DNA from: Dermatophagoides farinae
Lineage: Eukaryota > Arthropoda > Arachnida > Sarcoptiformes > Pyroglyphidae
DNA length: 64,000 nucleotides
Assembly: GCF_024713945.1 (NCBI RefSeq)
Contig: NC_134679.1
Location: 4,717,001 to 4,781,000, forward strand
Reading direction: 5' to 3'
A program made the position numbers and the translations under genes. Positions 42,601 through 52,718 of the stretch are shown in pieces; position 1 is the stretch's first letter, and every line of letters begins with the position of its first letter. Below the pieces are notes generated by a model. That model saw nothing but the letters and a program-made list of their open reading frames with translations, searched no databases and was not told the origin of the DNA.

Positions 42601-45600
42601 GGCTAAAATTCCGGGTAAGTTGTCTTTTATTTTTTATTATTATTTGCTTGATTAATGTCATTAATAATAATGATGATGATGATGACGATGATGATGATGT
42701 TTGTGAGTCCATAAAACAAATATATTCCCAAAACACAACCGTTTCCAACCTAAACAGATGTAAACTGTCTTGAACTTGTCTGTGATTGTGGCGTCATTGG
42801 CTGCTGCTGCTGCTGTTGTTGTTGTTGTGAAAATCTTGATATCGATGCATATGGTGATGAATGTATAGAATCGATTGGTGATCGTGCTCCTTGTTGTTGA
42901 TGATGATGATGATGAGGATGAGATTGTTGATGATGATGATGATGTTGTTGTCGGCTATGATAATGAGGACTTGGTCCCGTTGTCGATAATGGTGGCTGTG
43001 GAGGAGTTTTTAGCGGTATTGTTTCAAATCCATTGGTTGTACCACTTCCTATTGATCTATGTAATGATCAGAATGAGAATGGAATTATTATTTGAATAAT
43101 CAAAATCAAATAAATTTGAATTGCATTGTAAATAGTTTAAATGAAAGGTTGTAAATATGTGATAAATAAAATAGATTTGTTGACAATCAGTAAATATTCT
43201 TTTTTTTCCAATATTAAAACGGTCAATAATTTATTTCTGCGAATTAGGAATCGTATTAACATTATTATTCTATGAACACAACATGAATTCATATTCATGG
43301 GAGGTAATAAGAAGAAAAAAAAAATAAAATTCATTCGAGCATAATCGAATGTTTTTATTATTCGATATGTCTAGTCTCTAATATCGTTAATCGTTATATA
43401 TGTAACACACATTATTCTTGCCTTTATTGTGTCTGTATGAGCATCTTTTTTTTCGCCTAAAGTCATTTTCTACAACAAGAATTTTATCTATGTGTTTGTG
43501 CGTGTGTGTGTTCATGTCATATATTTAATATTCAACGTTCATTCATATGGAAAACAATTAAATGTTCATGCAAGAAGAAAGTGAAAATGACAATTGAATA
43601 GCCTCCATCATCATCATCATCATCATGAATGGTGGTGATTTCTTTTCGAGAGAAAGAAAATTTCAAGAATTTACACAATAATGGCAATATGTTTTCGATG
43701 AAAAGAAAGCAAATAAACAAACAAACAAACAAACAAAAAAATCTCAAAAAAACCTTGGATGATGCATGTTGTATACAAGATTCGTAAAACGTTGACGTTT
43801 TTGTCGTGCTCTTCGCATTTCAATTGCCAACATGATTGCAGCTGATGTATTTATTAATGTTGATAATATAGCCAAATAGAATGACCAATCCAGATGATTG
43901 AATCGTGGATTCATTAGCCATGATCGTACATCATGTTTTATAGCAAACACTAACCAGCCTATGAATCCAAATATAGCTATTGTAATGGTCATATAGAATA
44001 AAAATATTTTCATTATTAGATCAAATAATAATAATAAGCTAATATAAACAAATAAAAATGAACGAACCAGATAGCAATTTGAGCAAAGAACCAAGGCCAA
44101 TCATGACAACATTATAACGTATTAAAAAATGCATAATAGGTATGCTTATGACCATTAAGGCAGCGATAGAGAATAGTATTGAGAATGTAATCATCACCTG
44201 TACGAATATGAACCATCCTGATATTGTTTTTATTTTTGTTTGTTTTTGTAAACAACAAAGTCATTATTATATGATCATACTTGATAATCTGATTATTACC
44301 TGGCTGAAGCCAATCACGAATATTATGATATTTTGGATCATAAATCCAACGACAACCAGTGAATGTTTCATCATATTGATATGGTGGATGTCTATATTTT
44401 TATGGTAGCGTGCAAAATGTAAATTAACTTTTCACAAATAAAACATTGTTTTCAAATAATATATGCTCACTTATAATGATCAAAACAAAATGTCCATAAT
44501 CCTGTTTATCAAAAAAAAATAATAAATGAATTTCATGATAAGAGAATAAGAATAAGAATGAAACTTACCTAATCGTACAAATGAACTATAGGTATATTTA
44601 TGTGATGAAAGCCAATAAGGGCTTGAAAATGCGATGATTATTGTAATCAAACCGATTAATCCAGTATATGAAGCGGTTATCAATAGAAATGATGTACGAT
44701 AACGATATTTACGCATTGTCGGTCCTTCCGATACGACCGATACACCATCCACTGAAGACATTTTTTGTGATTCTTTTTATACGTTGTTTCAAAACTAAAA
44801 TTCATATGTATAATTCACCGAGATTTTTTTTTCTTTTTTTTTTACAAATTGCCAAAATAAATTATAAAAAAAAACACTGTGTGTTTAAAAAATCCAATAG
44901 TGAATAGTGGATGTATAAGATAGAAATAAAGAGCACCGACCTGCATATGGCATATTTCAAACCGAATATAATGACAACACTCATCAATACAAAACAAAAT
45001 ATGAACACACACACACACACACACGAATAACAAACATGAAATGGCCACACCAAAAAGCTGGCTCATTCATTCATTCATTCATCGTTGAATGAAACCATGG
45101 ATACCTGTACAAACGAAGGAATGAATGAATGAATATTGTTGCAGGTTGCCGTGTTCATGTGGCAATAAGAACAAGAATAGACAAGCTGGCAATGTAAAGC
45201 GCTATGGTATATGAGAATGGTAATATTTGAGAATTGAATACAATTTCATTCAATGAAAATGTAAAGTTATTATAAATAATTTTAAAAAATAATTGAAGAT
45301 GTTTGATTATATTTACAGAATTTTTTTTTTAAAAACTGAATTTATAAATATTCCATGTTTTTTTTTTTGGTCTTGATTATCTTGTCGTTGTTGTTGTTAT
45401 TGTTGCTGATGATGATGATGATGATGAACATGTTTATTTCCTTCCATATTATAAATTTCTTGTCGTTTTTTCAATTCTTTTTTAAAAAGAATACGACTTT
45501 CAGCCCAAAACATTGCCGATGCCATCCAGGAAAAGAATGCACCAACAACAGCAAAACCAAATGACCATGAAAGAAAATTATGTTCATGATCAGGCATCCA

Positions 45601-48090
45601 ATCACGATCATCACCACGTATACCAAATATAATGACGGCTAATGTTGTGAATAATGCTAGAGATATATAAAGGAAAAAATTAATGACAGTTAGAAACAAA
45701 CAAACAAAAATTCTACAAACCAGATAGAAACATGACAGATGATAAAAGTTTCATTGCAAGAATTTCTTTTTCAATTATAAAACATAATTGTATGGCCAAA
45801 ACACAGATGCATGCCATTAGCAAGAAAACAAATCCAATTGTATATAATGCTTGTGTTGCGATAAAAAATCCTAAAAAAATTTAAGAATGAAAAACAAAAA
45901 ACAATATGATTAGAATTTGATTTACAAATGATGATTTTTTTTAAACGTGTGTGTTTAATGATGTGTTTGTGTGATTGTGGTGAATTGTGAGATTAAAAAT
46001 ACCCGGCATAAGAATATGTTTGATATTCTGATATTCTTCAGCAAAAATCCAACGACAGCCGGCATAATATTTACTCATTTCATAATCTTCTGGACTAACA
46101 TAGCTACGAAAACAGGTAGCCCAAAGACCAAGGCGTACAAATTTTGCTCCATATAATCGTCGTTCAGATGCAAGCCAATATTGGCTAAAAAAAGCAATAA
46201 ATGCGGAAATGGCTGTTATCGTTGTTGCTGCAATGGCAACAATTCTTGCATCAGACATTCGTTTTCGTTTTCGGATAATACCCCAACCAATACCATCGGC
46301 ACGATCCATAGTATCATCAGTATCATCATGACCATAATCATAATCACTACGATAACCGTTTGTAATTGTCATTATAACTCGTGTAATAATAATTCAAACA
46401 AAAATTTTTCACATAAACAAAATTCGAAATGTAAAATGAACAATTTTTATAATAGGAAAACAACTTATAATCACAACATAACAGATGCAGCAGTAGCAGG
46501 TTGAACGTTGCCGTGGAGAGAGAGGTAGTGATTCTTCGAATGAAAACACTAACAACAACAACAACAAACACACACATATAGAACATCAAACCTGCTCGCG
46601 CTCGATGTTAATTGTTTATATGAATACCTTGTGTTGTTCATTATTCATCTTTCAATTGGATTCTAATTTTTCTATGTTGTGTATGATGAATTTTTTAGCA
46701 TTTTTATATGAAACAAAAAACACAACGCCCTTGGTTCAATATTTGATTTATATAATTTTTTTTTGACCGGAAAAGGAAATGTAAAGGGAGGTAACTAAAC
46801 CTAAACTTACCTGGTTCAAGAAAATCAATCATGAATGCATAATCTTCATCAAATATCCATTTACATCCACGAAATTCACGTTCAAATAGATAATATGGAT
46901 CACGAAATTGATGAAAACAAGCTTCCCAAAGACCAAGTTTATTGAAACGTTTTATTGGTTGACGGCCATCGGCCGCTAACCAATTTGGTGTTGAAAAGGC
47001 AATCGTATTGCAAAACATTGTTAGAAATGTAAAAATTGCCGCATAGGTTACATTTCGAATGTTGGTTATATCCATGTTTTTAGTCACATTTTTAGCCGCT
47101 CGAATTCTTTCCATCGTTGATGGTTGAAAATGACTGACCACAATGAATGAATGTTTTCAGACAAGCGAACTGAGTTCAAATGAATCAACAACTTGATGCT
47201 TAAAAAAAAGGGAATAAATTCAGTTGCCAAAGCAACTTGGACCCACTGTCGTCATCTATCGATAACAACAGAAAGCTAATATTTTTAGGAAAAAAAAATA
47301 ATTCTTTTTTTTATAGTTTGGTTTGAACCGACTGATTTAAATCTGATTGATAAATTATTTCAAATTCATTGGGAAAATTTCGATGCCATAAATTTTTTAT
47401 CACCAAATTTCAATGAATTACAAGCTAGTTATGAAATTCTAACCCGTGGCCATAGACAAGATACACAATTATCCGAGATTTTCCGAGATAAATTATCAAG
47501 GTTTGAAATTTTCTATGAATAATAAAGTCAAATGTAAAATCTTATTCGAACTATTCAATAGTGACGAACTTATCGAAATTGTCGGCGAATATGGTCGTGA
47601 ATTATTTCGACATATTTCTGGTCTACATTCAATCATTGTTACTGTCGACAAAGATGGCATTATCTATGTTGGTCCTGAAGATGCATTGGATCGTATAATG
47701 GTATTGGGACCATATTCAAATCTCTATGATGATCATTCAAAGGTTTGATAAGAATCCAGGAAAATTTAATCAGATTTAAAAAGAATTCTATTTAATTCCA
47801 GATGGCTATTAACTCCGTGCATATGATGCAAGAACATGTAGCCAATGTGGTCAATGTATCTGGAGCTGGTGATTGGTAAGTGATGTTTTTTTCTATTTGG
47901 CTCTGATTTTTTTTTATCAAAATCTGTCATCTATTTTACAAGTCTTGTTGGAGCTACAATCTATGGATGGTTAAATCGGATGACATATCGAGATTCACTA
48001 CGTTTCGGTCTAAAAGCTGCCAGATTGTCCGTAGGAACATTGGAAACTGTGCCAAAAAATCTTCACACAATTCTATGCGAAATGAATTGA
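10369..48090 (+). CDS. Bifunctional pseudouridine-5'-phosphate glycosidase / PfkB pseudouridine kinase (38-kb gene)
   Basis: This fused enzyme degrades pseudouridine: the PfkB module makes pseudouridine 5'-phosphate and the PsuG module splits it to uracil and ribose 5-phosphate. Exons: 10369..10522, 10571..10724, 10793..10917, 15407..15977, 16060..16309, 16366..16425, 41550..41732, 41991..42131, 42500..42614, 47317..~47500, ~47501..47742, 47802..47875, 47943..48090. Every join is phase-consistent except between exons 10 and 11 (see findings). The same domain order is known in eukaryotic fusions such as S. pombe C1861.05. The N-terminus is rich in Lys/Arg/Ser and poor in acids, so mitochondrial import is possible. 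The link across the 25-kb intron is inferred from phase and from homology: exon 6 ends ...VNSTNIQ and exon 7 begins LNGSTYDGS, which is contiguous in the family. Two separate genes is the alternative, but neither half would then be complete. Confidence 0.82.
11533..11566. repeat. (CA)n microsatellite
   Basis: About 17 CA units, directly preceded by a roughly 19-base poly-T tract at 11490-11510. Confidence 0.9.
13111..13139. repeat. (GAT)n(ATC)n inverted trinucleotide repeat
   Basis: A TGATGATGAT run meets a CATCATCATC run with no spacer, forming a perfect inverted repeat able to fold into a hairpin on either strand. Confidence 0.85.
14172..14195. repeat. Short GC-rich GGCCGGCT-type tandem repeat
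   Basis: A 24-base island of CCGGCCGG/CTGGCCGG units inside very AT-rich intron. A similar ACCGGCCGGT palindrome lies near 30621, and (GGCT)n occurs near 18448. Confidence 0.7.
16366..16425 (+). other. Exon 6, N-terminal strand of the PfkB module (20 codons)
   Basis: This exon reads IVIGASVYDIVTKVNSTNIQ, the usual first beta-strand of PfkB sugar kinases (V.VG....D). It is flanked by TGTTGTAG and GTAGGT. It is stranded alone between a 56-bp intron and a 25-kb intron, so gene predictors can easily lose it. Confidence 0.85.
20703..22126 (-). CDS. Tetraspanin, nested antisense
   Basis: A four-span membrane organiser of the tetraspanin superfamily. Three exons on the - strand: 21812..22126, 21535..21732, 20703..21434. 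Both introns are GT-AG and phase 0, giving 414 aa. TM1 is near residues 47-71, TM2 near 90-115 and TM3 near 125-145. The large extracellular loop has the hallmark NCCG, then PLSCC, then single Cys in NECI and NGC, which makes the six-cysteine pattern. TM4 follows (LLLVLGFCVITFVKLCFLFLL). The Thr/Ser/Gln-rich cytoplasmic tail of about 150 residues is longer than usual. The N-terminus carries a basic juxtamembrane segment. Subfamily not resolved. It lies wholly within the 25-kb intron of the pseudouridine gene. Confidence 0.93.
27564..27621. repeat. (CA)29 microsatellite, longest in the window
   Basis: An uninterrupted CA run of about 57 bases within the giant intron, long enough to be polymorphic and to form Z-DNA. 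Other TG/CA tracts lie at about 26645-26668, 32073-32094, 35861-35880, 39733-39758 and 40409-40440. Confidence 0.95.
37702..38874 (-). CDS. Unrecognised Asp/Asn-rich protein, nested antisense
   Basis: The frame encodes 390 aa in one exon. Met36 (position 38769) is an attractive start because residues 24-27 (HTHT) read through a short (CA)n run; that gives 355 aa. I recognise no family. The middle and C-terminal parts look like a folded beta-rich domain: GAYLVSDGNQLYGVTIVDD, YGPVTMIIPNVDGQNVLVIE, VGIVSINGFLLIAQ, FTEFILILDGGYILTHDI, HEVFICLKGALVYAND. An Asp8 run (residues 135-142) comes from an (ATC)n microsatellite, and the C-terminus is His/Asn/Asp-rich. There is no signal peptide or membrane span. 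The ordered alternation of hydrophobic strands argues for a real protein. Upstream exons are possible. It lies in the 25-kb intron. Confidence 0.7.
   Translation of the reverse strand: MICDSKPKRKRKATNRKQTFCIRHTHTFDSRLSKKMCDGDDEIGQGLYFDKTIFVNGKGQIRNDNMNVENDNNNNWFELKNVHSCMGGLSIADILPLIGHDRDNLYRFMENDDQIILPPKTPSKSQQQNMTDIHDDDDDDDDGDIIDKLKKSSRPPGAYLVSDGNQLYGVTIVDDQNENFIYGPVTMIIPNVDGQNVLVIERGKLRDVDTNYDEQHTIKFGNFQLQTTNQINLDQILQNNDQNYNVNVGIVSINGFLLIAQNHLNFTEFILILDGGYILTHDIQINWIRANVDQQTIIMNDNQRQEQNVDPVKCTKIGHHEVFICLKGALVYANDDNHINHGDSSTSNHNDNQNRMMMMNLIGTNNAVINYDAFKHFILNGQHRVHRHHE
38449..38474. repeat. (ATC)n microsatellite inside a coding frame (poly-Asp)
   Basis: About nine ATC units encode the Asp8 stretch of the nested Asp/Asn-rich protein on the - strand. 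Confidence 0.85.
38875..41549. other. 3' end of giant intron, no gene seen
   Basis: AT-rich simple sequence with (TG)n at 39733-39758 and 40409-40440, (CATT)n and poly-T. It should include the promoter of the nested Asp/Asn-rich gene. Open frames here are repeat translations. Confidence 0.6.
42750..44761 (-). CDS. Claudin-like four-span membrane protein A with Gln/His-rich tail
   Basis: Six exons on the - strand: 44569..44761, 44471..44501, 44300..44391, 44068..44217, 43754..43976, 42750..43056. All phases agree, giving 331 aa. TM1 leads into FSSPYWL. Loop 1 has the claudin/PMP22 pattern LGLWTFCFDH...GCRWIYD (W-GLW-C-C). TM2 is in FVQVMITFSILFSIAALMV. TM3 and TM4 lie in exon 5, with KHDVRSWLM between them. 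The last exon encodes an intracellular tail rich in His/Gln/Pro/Ser, ending SRQFTSV. I placed the exon 5 start at CAATAG|CTATAT because it gives an equal-length alignment with paralogue B. Claudin-like proteins build septate junctions or act as channel auxiliary subunits (stargazin type); which one applies here is not known. Confidence 0.85.
45397..46372 (-). CDS. Claudin-like four-span membrane protein B
   Basis: Three exons on the - strand: 46003..46372, 45721..45870, 45397..45656, phases 1 and 1, 259 aa. An acidic N-terminus (DYDYGHDDTDDTMD) is followed by TM1 ending FFSQYWL. Loop 1 has RLGLWATCFRSY...YYAGCRWIFAEEY. Exon 2 holds TM2 and the start of TM3 (GFFIATQALYTIGFVFLLMAC). Exon 3 completes TM3 and TM4 and ends in a His/Gln run. 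Introns inside loop 1 seen in gene A are absent here, but the two downstream splice sites are at the same positions and phases, so A and B are paralogues. The C-terminal His6-Gln run is microsatellite-derived. Confidence 0.88.
46811..47141 (-). CDS. Claudin-like first exon C (TM1 + loop 1), probable alternative first exon of B
   Basis: One exon of 331 nt begins MVSHFQPSTMERIRAAK. TM1 ends AFSTPNWL and loop 1 has KLGLWEACFHQF...FRGCKWIFDEDY. It ends ...DFLEPG with a GTAAGT donor in phase 1. No TM2-TM4 exon can be found between it and exon B. The first exon of B ends ...ILMPG in the same phase, so C can splice to 45870 and share exons 2-3 of B. Alternatives are a separate gene that lost its 3' exons, or small exons I missed. 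Coding quality is high and no stop interrupts it. Confidence 0.75.
47223..47236. promoter_or_regulatory. RFX X-box-like palindrome upstream of claudin exon C
   Basis: GTTGCCAAAGCAAC matches the RFX X-box pattern (GTNRCC, two bases, RGYAAC) and is a near-perfect inverted repeat. It lies 82 bp upstream of the antisense ATG at 47141. Function is inferred from the motif only. Confidence 0.55.
47257..47264. promoter_or_regulatory. Perfect DRE palindrome TATCGATA
   Basis: This is the arthropod DNA-replication-related element, 116 bp upstream of the exon C ATG and 21 bp from the X-box. It supports a core promoter here, although the same stretch is intronic for the + strand gene. Confidence 0.5.
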
Positions 48091-48455
48091 GACCAAAGAG
48101 AAAAATGAACATTCAATTAAAATCTTACCATAATTTGTTTTTATCAATAAAATCATCTTGAAAAATCTGAATTTAAAAACATTCCCGTTGACTATTATTC
48201 AATTTTTTTTAAATTTTAAAACAAACAATACTGTCCTCTATGAACAGATCAATTTTTATGTATTTTGTATATCTGTGTTTTTTTCAGTATCAATATTGAA
48301 ATTCATTGAGTTCATTATCGTACACACATTTTATGCCGCTCAATAAGATTTGCTGATTCATTAATTGGAATTCATAATTATCGAACATTTAAAAATTCTC
48401 AAAGAATTTGAAATTGTCATTATTTTTGACACATTTTATATTGATCAAATCAAAA
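48091..48455. other. Spacer between pseudouridine gene and CAND1
   Basis: 365 bp holding the 3' end of the upstream gene (AATAAA near 48146) and the CAND1 promoter. Nothing else is seen. Both genes are on + with a short gap. Confidence 0.6.
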
Positions 48456-51400
48456 ATGGCCACCCCAAACAATTCATATCAGATATCTGTTCTTATACAG
48501 AAGGTAAAACTTACCTATTCAATGATAATGAATGATTTATTGAAAATTGTTTTTTTTCTTGGCATAGATGTCTTCAGCGGATAAGGATTTTCGTTTTATG
48601 GCCACCAATGATCTTCTTAATGAATTACAAAACGATTCAATAAAATTAGATGATGATGCTGAAAGAAAAATTGTCAAAACTTTATTGGGTCTGTTGAAGG
48701 ATAATAATGCCGAAGTACAGAATTTGGCTGTCAAATGGTATGGTTTAATGAAAATTTTCTTTATTCAAATAAAAAATGTTTATGTGCATGTATCATTCAG
48801 CCTAGGACCATTGGTCAATAAAATTAAAGAACAACTTGCTGAAAATGTAGTGGATGCATTATGTGAAAATATTTTGTCATCAGACGAAGTTCTCAAGGAA
48901 ACATCGAGCATCGGTTTAAAGACTGTCATTTCTGAAATATCAATTGATTCAAAAAGTTTAGTGTCAACCATTTGTATCCGTATAACAAGTAAATTGATTA
49001 TCGCGTTGAACAGTTTGGTAAGTGGTATTTGATTTTTTTTTTGTTCACTTGAAAATAATGAATTGATTGCTTTGTTTCAAAATGTAGAACAACAATTGTT
49101 CCGTACAAATCGATGTACTTGATATTTTCTCCGATCTAATCATACGATTTGGTCATGTTTTAAGTATGTCATATCCAGCATTGAAAGATTCGTTGCTACC
49201 TCTTCTCAATAATGGTCGTAATTCAATCAGTAAACGAACAATAAATTGTTTGGCCGGCATGTCAATCACCTGTAATGATCATATTTATAAAGAAATCATT
49301 GAATATCTTTTAGTTGAATTAAACCAATGCGATAATGTGCGAGCGAAAATCTACATCAATTGTTTGACAGCCATCTGTAAACATTCTGGCACCCGTATTA
49401 GTCCATACATTGATACAATTGTAGCGTTGAATGAAAAATTCTTACAACGACAAGAAGATGAATTAATCGAAGCTTGTTTACTATTATTCGAAATATTTGT
49501 ACGTCGTTGTCCACAAGAAATTAATCCACATCTACAAAAAATTATAACTGTTTGTGTAAAATATATTTCTTATGATCCAAATTATAATTATGATGATAAT
49601 GATGATGAAGATATGGAAATGGATAATGATGTTGATGAATATAATGGTGAAGATGATTATGAAGAATATAGTGACGAAGATGATATGAGTTGGAAGGTTC
49701 GACGTGCATCGGCCAAAACATTGGAAACGATCATTCTAAATCGATTAGATTTACTGGAAGAATTCTATCAGCTAATTTCACCAACGATTATCATGCAATT
49801 TCGTGAACGTGAAGAAAATGTAAAAGTGGATATTTTTAACACTTATATTGCCCTATTGCGACAAACACGTGCCCTGGTTACGAATTCAGAGAATAATGAA
49901 AAATTCAAACAAATCTTAAAGGATCAGGTACCGAAAATTGTCCGTTCTCTAGATCGACAGCTAAAAGAAAAAAGCATCAAAACCCGACAATGTTGTTTTG
50001 CATTGCTCAGTGAATTGGTGCAAATTCTACCGAATGCGTTGGCCGATCCGATTAATGAAGCAGACGAAAAGAAAAATTACCTAAACAATATTATACCGGG
50101 TATTCTTTATTCATTGAATAGCAATAATTCATCTTCCAGTATGAAAATTGAAGCTTTAGCATTTTTGAACATTTTGTTCAAAAATCATGATGCACAAGTA
50201 TTTCAAAATTATTTCAATGCATTGATCACCGAAATTCGAAAAGCTGTTAGCGATGATTTCTATAAAATATCTGGTGAAGCATTGATCGTTCTAACAGAAT
50301 TGGTGCAAATAATTCGTCCTTCATTATCAATTGATTCAAATGTCATAGATTCTAATTCCGGAGCTTTCGGTTATCTTGATACATTATATTCGATGACATA
50401 CGATAAACTTAAAGCCTCCGATGTTGACCTTGAAGTGAAAGAAAGTGCTATCAATTGTATGGCACAGATTATCTGTACATTTGGTGATCATATGAATGAT
50501 GAATATCTCTTCCGAACTTTTGCTCTATTTCTTGAACGGCTTAAAAATGAAACGACAAGGTTGACATGCGTTCGCGCATTAATAAAAATCACCAGGTAAG
50601 TCTTGAAATCACCGGTAATCATAATTCCTCTAATCGGAGAATATTCTTTTTTTTCAATTGTATCAGTGTCAGTTTTGCCAAGCCACTAAAATTGAATCCA
50701 ATGTTTCCAGAGGCATTTTCAATATTGGCACAATTTTTAAAACAAAATAAACGTTCAATCAAGATACATACGTTGATACTATTAGAAAAAGTTTTCAGAA
50801 ATTACATTGAATATTGTACGAAGGATATCAATGAAGAAATAGTCAAACAAATGGTACCATTGATTTCAGAATCTGATCTATACATCTCTCAATTGGCATT
50901 GGCCGCATTGACAGCAATGATCATGTCGCATAAGGCATTCCATGATATTATACCGCAACGAATTTTACCTGAAGCATTGGTTCTCATCCGATCTCCGTTG
51001 ATGCAAGGTTCAACATTAATGGCAATGTTGGATTTTTTTCGTGCTATCGTTAAAAGTTCATTTCCTGGCTTGGATTATAATGAATTGATTGCCCGTTTAA
51101 CTCAGCCTATTATGCAGCCAAATCAACAACTACATAAGCAAGCATATTATTCCATTTCTAAATGTATAGCTGCCATTTCATTGCTAAACGATAAATATGC
51201 CGCATCGATAGTTTCGAACCTTATTGAACAGATTCGTAATCCAATGTTAGTAACCGGAAATGGTAGTTCTGGCGCTCAAAACGAGTCTGTGCAACTTTAT
51301 TCGCTTTTAACCATTGCCGAGATTGGCAAATCATTGGATCTAGAACAGTTGCAACAACCATTGCAAGATGCATTGATTCAATCATTCAACTCCTCACATG

Positions 51401-52718
51401 AAGAGGTAAAATCCGCGGCTTCAATCTGTCTAGGCAGTGTTTCCATGGGAAACCTTGAACGTAATCTATCATTTATTCTGTCTGAAATTTCGAACAACCC
51501 AAAACGTCAGTATCTCTTTCTAAATGCTTTGAAAGAAATTGTTAGCTGTTTATCGGTCGATCATCAAAAAATCTGTCATTTGGAACCACATTTTGAATCG
51601 ATCGTTCAATTATTAATCAAGTACGCTCAATGTGATGAAGAAGGTGCCCGTTATGTTGTTGCCGAATGTCTGGGTAAATTGACTCTTTTGAAACCAGCAA
51701 ACCTGTTGCCCGTTTTATTGGAAAATCTTCGTAATGGCTCGACCAATATACGTGAAACAATTATAACATCGATTCGATTTGCTATCGCCGATTGTAGTCC
51801 ACAAGCAGAATATTTCACCATGCTAAAACAACTGATAGGTGCCTATATTGAAACGCTGAATGATAAAGACATTAATGTACGTCGAGTTGCATTTATAACA
51901 TTGAATTCAATTCTACATAACAAAGCATCATTAATACGTGATTTTCTTGGCCAAGTATTTCCTATGCTATATCAGGAAACTCATCCTAAGGTATGTTAAT
52001 GTTGGTGATCAATCTTTCTCTGATCGATTTTTTTTTGTCATAAAGCCGGAATATGTACGCGAAGTTGAAATGGGCCCATTCAAACATACGGTCGATGATG
52101 GATTGGATCTTCGTAAAGCTGTATTTGAATGCATGTATACACTACTAGATTCTTGTTTGGATAAGGTGGAAATTTTTGAATATCTTAACAATGTCGAACT
52201 TGGTCTAAAGGATACATATGACATAAAAATGTTGACCTATTTAATTTTGATACGGTTATCCGATTTATGTCCATCGGCCATCTTGCAACGTATGTTTATT
52301 ATTATATAATATGGCTTTTTATTATTTAGAATAACAATAATTTTTCATTCTACAATTCAGGATTGGAAAATATTGTCGGATTATTGAAAGAAACTTGTTT
52401 TGCAAAATTGAAATCTAATGCAGTAAAACAAGAATTTGAAAAACAAGATGAACTTCGACGATCGGCTATAAGGGCATTTGTCGCCATTTATCGTATTCGT
52501 GATGCTGGTTTGTGTTTTCATTTTTTTTCTGAATCTTATTTGTATTTTCTAACATTATTTTTTTTCATCCCACTCACTTAGATAAAGACGCTACTGCAAA
52601 TGAATTGATGAATGCAATCAAAACTATGCCTGAATTGCAAAATTTATATCAATCGGTTATGGAAAGTAACAAAATCATTAATGAATTATTACCATCAATG
52701 GAAGTAGATTTTAATTAA
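48456..52718 (+). CDS. CAND1: Cullin-associated NEDD8-dissociated protein 1
   Basis: CAND1 is the HEAT-repeat exchange factor that wraps unneddylated cullin-RBX1 and swaps substrate receptors of SCF-type ubiquitin ligases. Eight exons: 48456..48503, 48568..48737, 48801..49017, 49088..50595, 50667..51990, 52046..52289, 52361..52507, 52582..52718. All GT-AG and in phase, 1,264 aa (human 1,230). The start [16 protein letters not shown] runs across intron 1 into [16 protein letters not shown], as in human. Landmarks are [35 protein letters not shown] followed by the acidic insert, [23 protein letters not shown] and the C-terminal region. HEAT repeats fill the whole length. The acidic loop is conserved in the family. 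Confidence 0.97.

Larger units (their letters stand above)
42615..47316 (+). other. Intron 9 (4.7 kb) hosting the antisense claudin-like cluster
   Basis: Donor GTAAGT, acceptor TTTTATAG, phase 1. It is almost filled by three antisense first exons and their downstream exons. Only about 170 bp separate the outermost antisense ATG (47141) from the host exon 10, so promoter and host splice acceptor adjoin. Confidence 0.8.
41550..48090 (+). other. PfkB kinase module exons 7-13 of the fusion gene
   Basis: Exon 7 carries LNGSTYDGSM and LGGVGHNIAESIQRL, the substrate-side GG.G.N.A block. Exon 8 has TVIIDAQGECRMVVGD. Exon 9 has IVIIDANIPTETM. Exon 10 begins by completing PVWFEPTD and has NFLSPNFNEL. 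Exon 11 has SIIVTVDKDGIIYVG. Exons 12-13 form the PfkB signature NVSGAGD|CLVGATIYGWL with the catalytic Asp. The stop TGA is at 48088-48090 and poly(A) AATAAA at about 48146. All splice phases agree except at exon 10/11. Confidence 0.88.
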
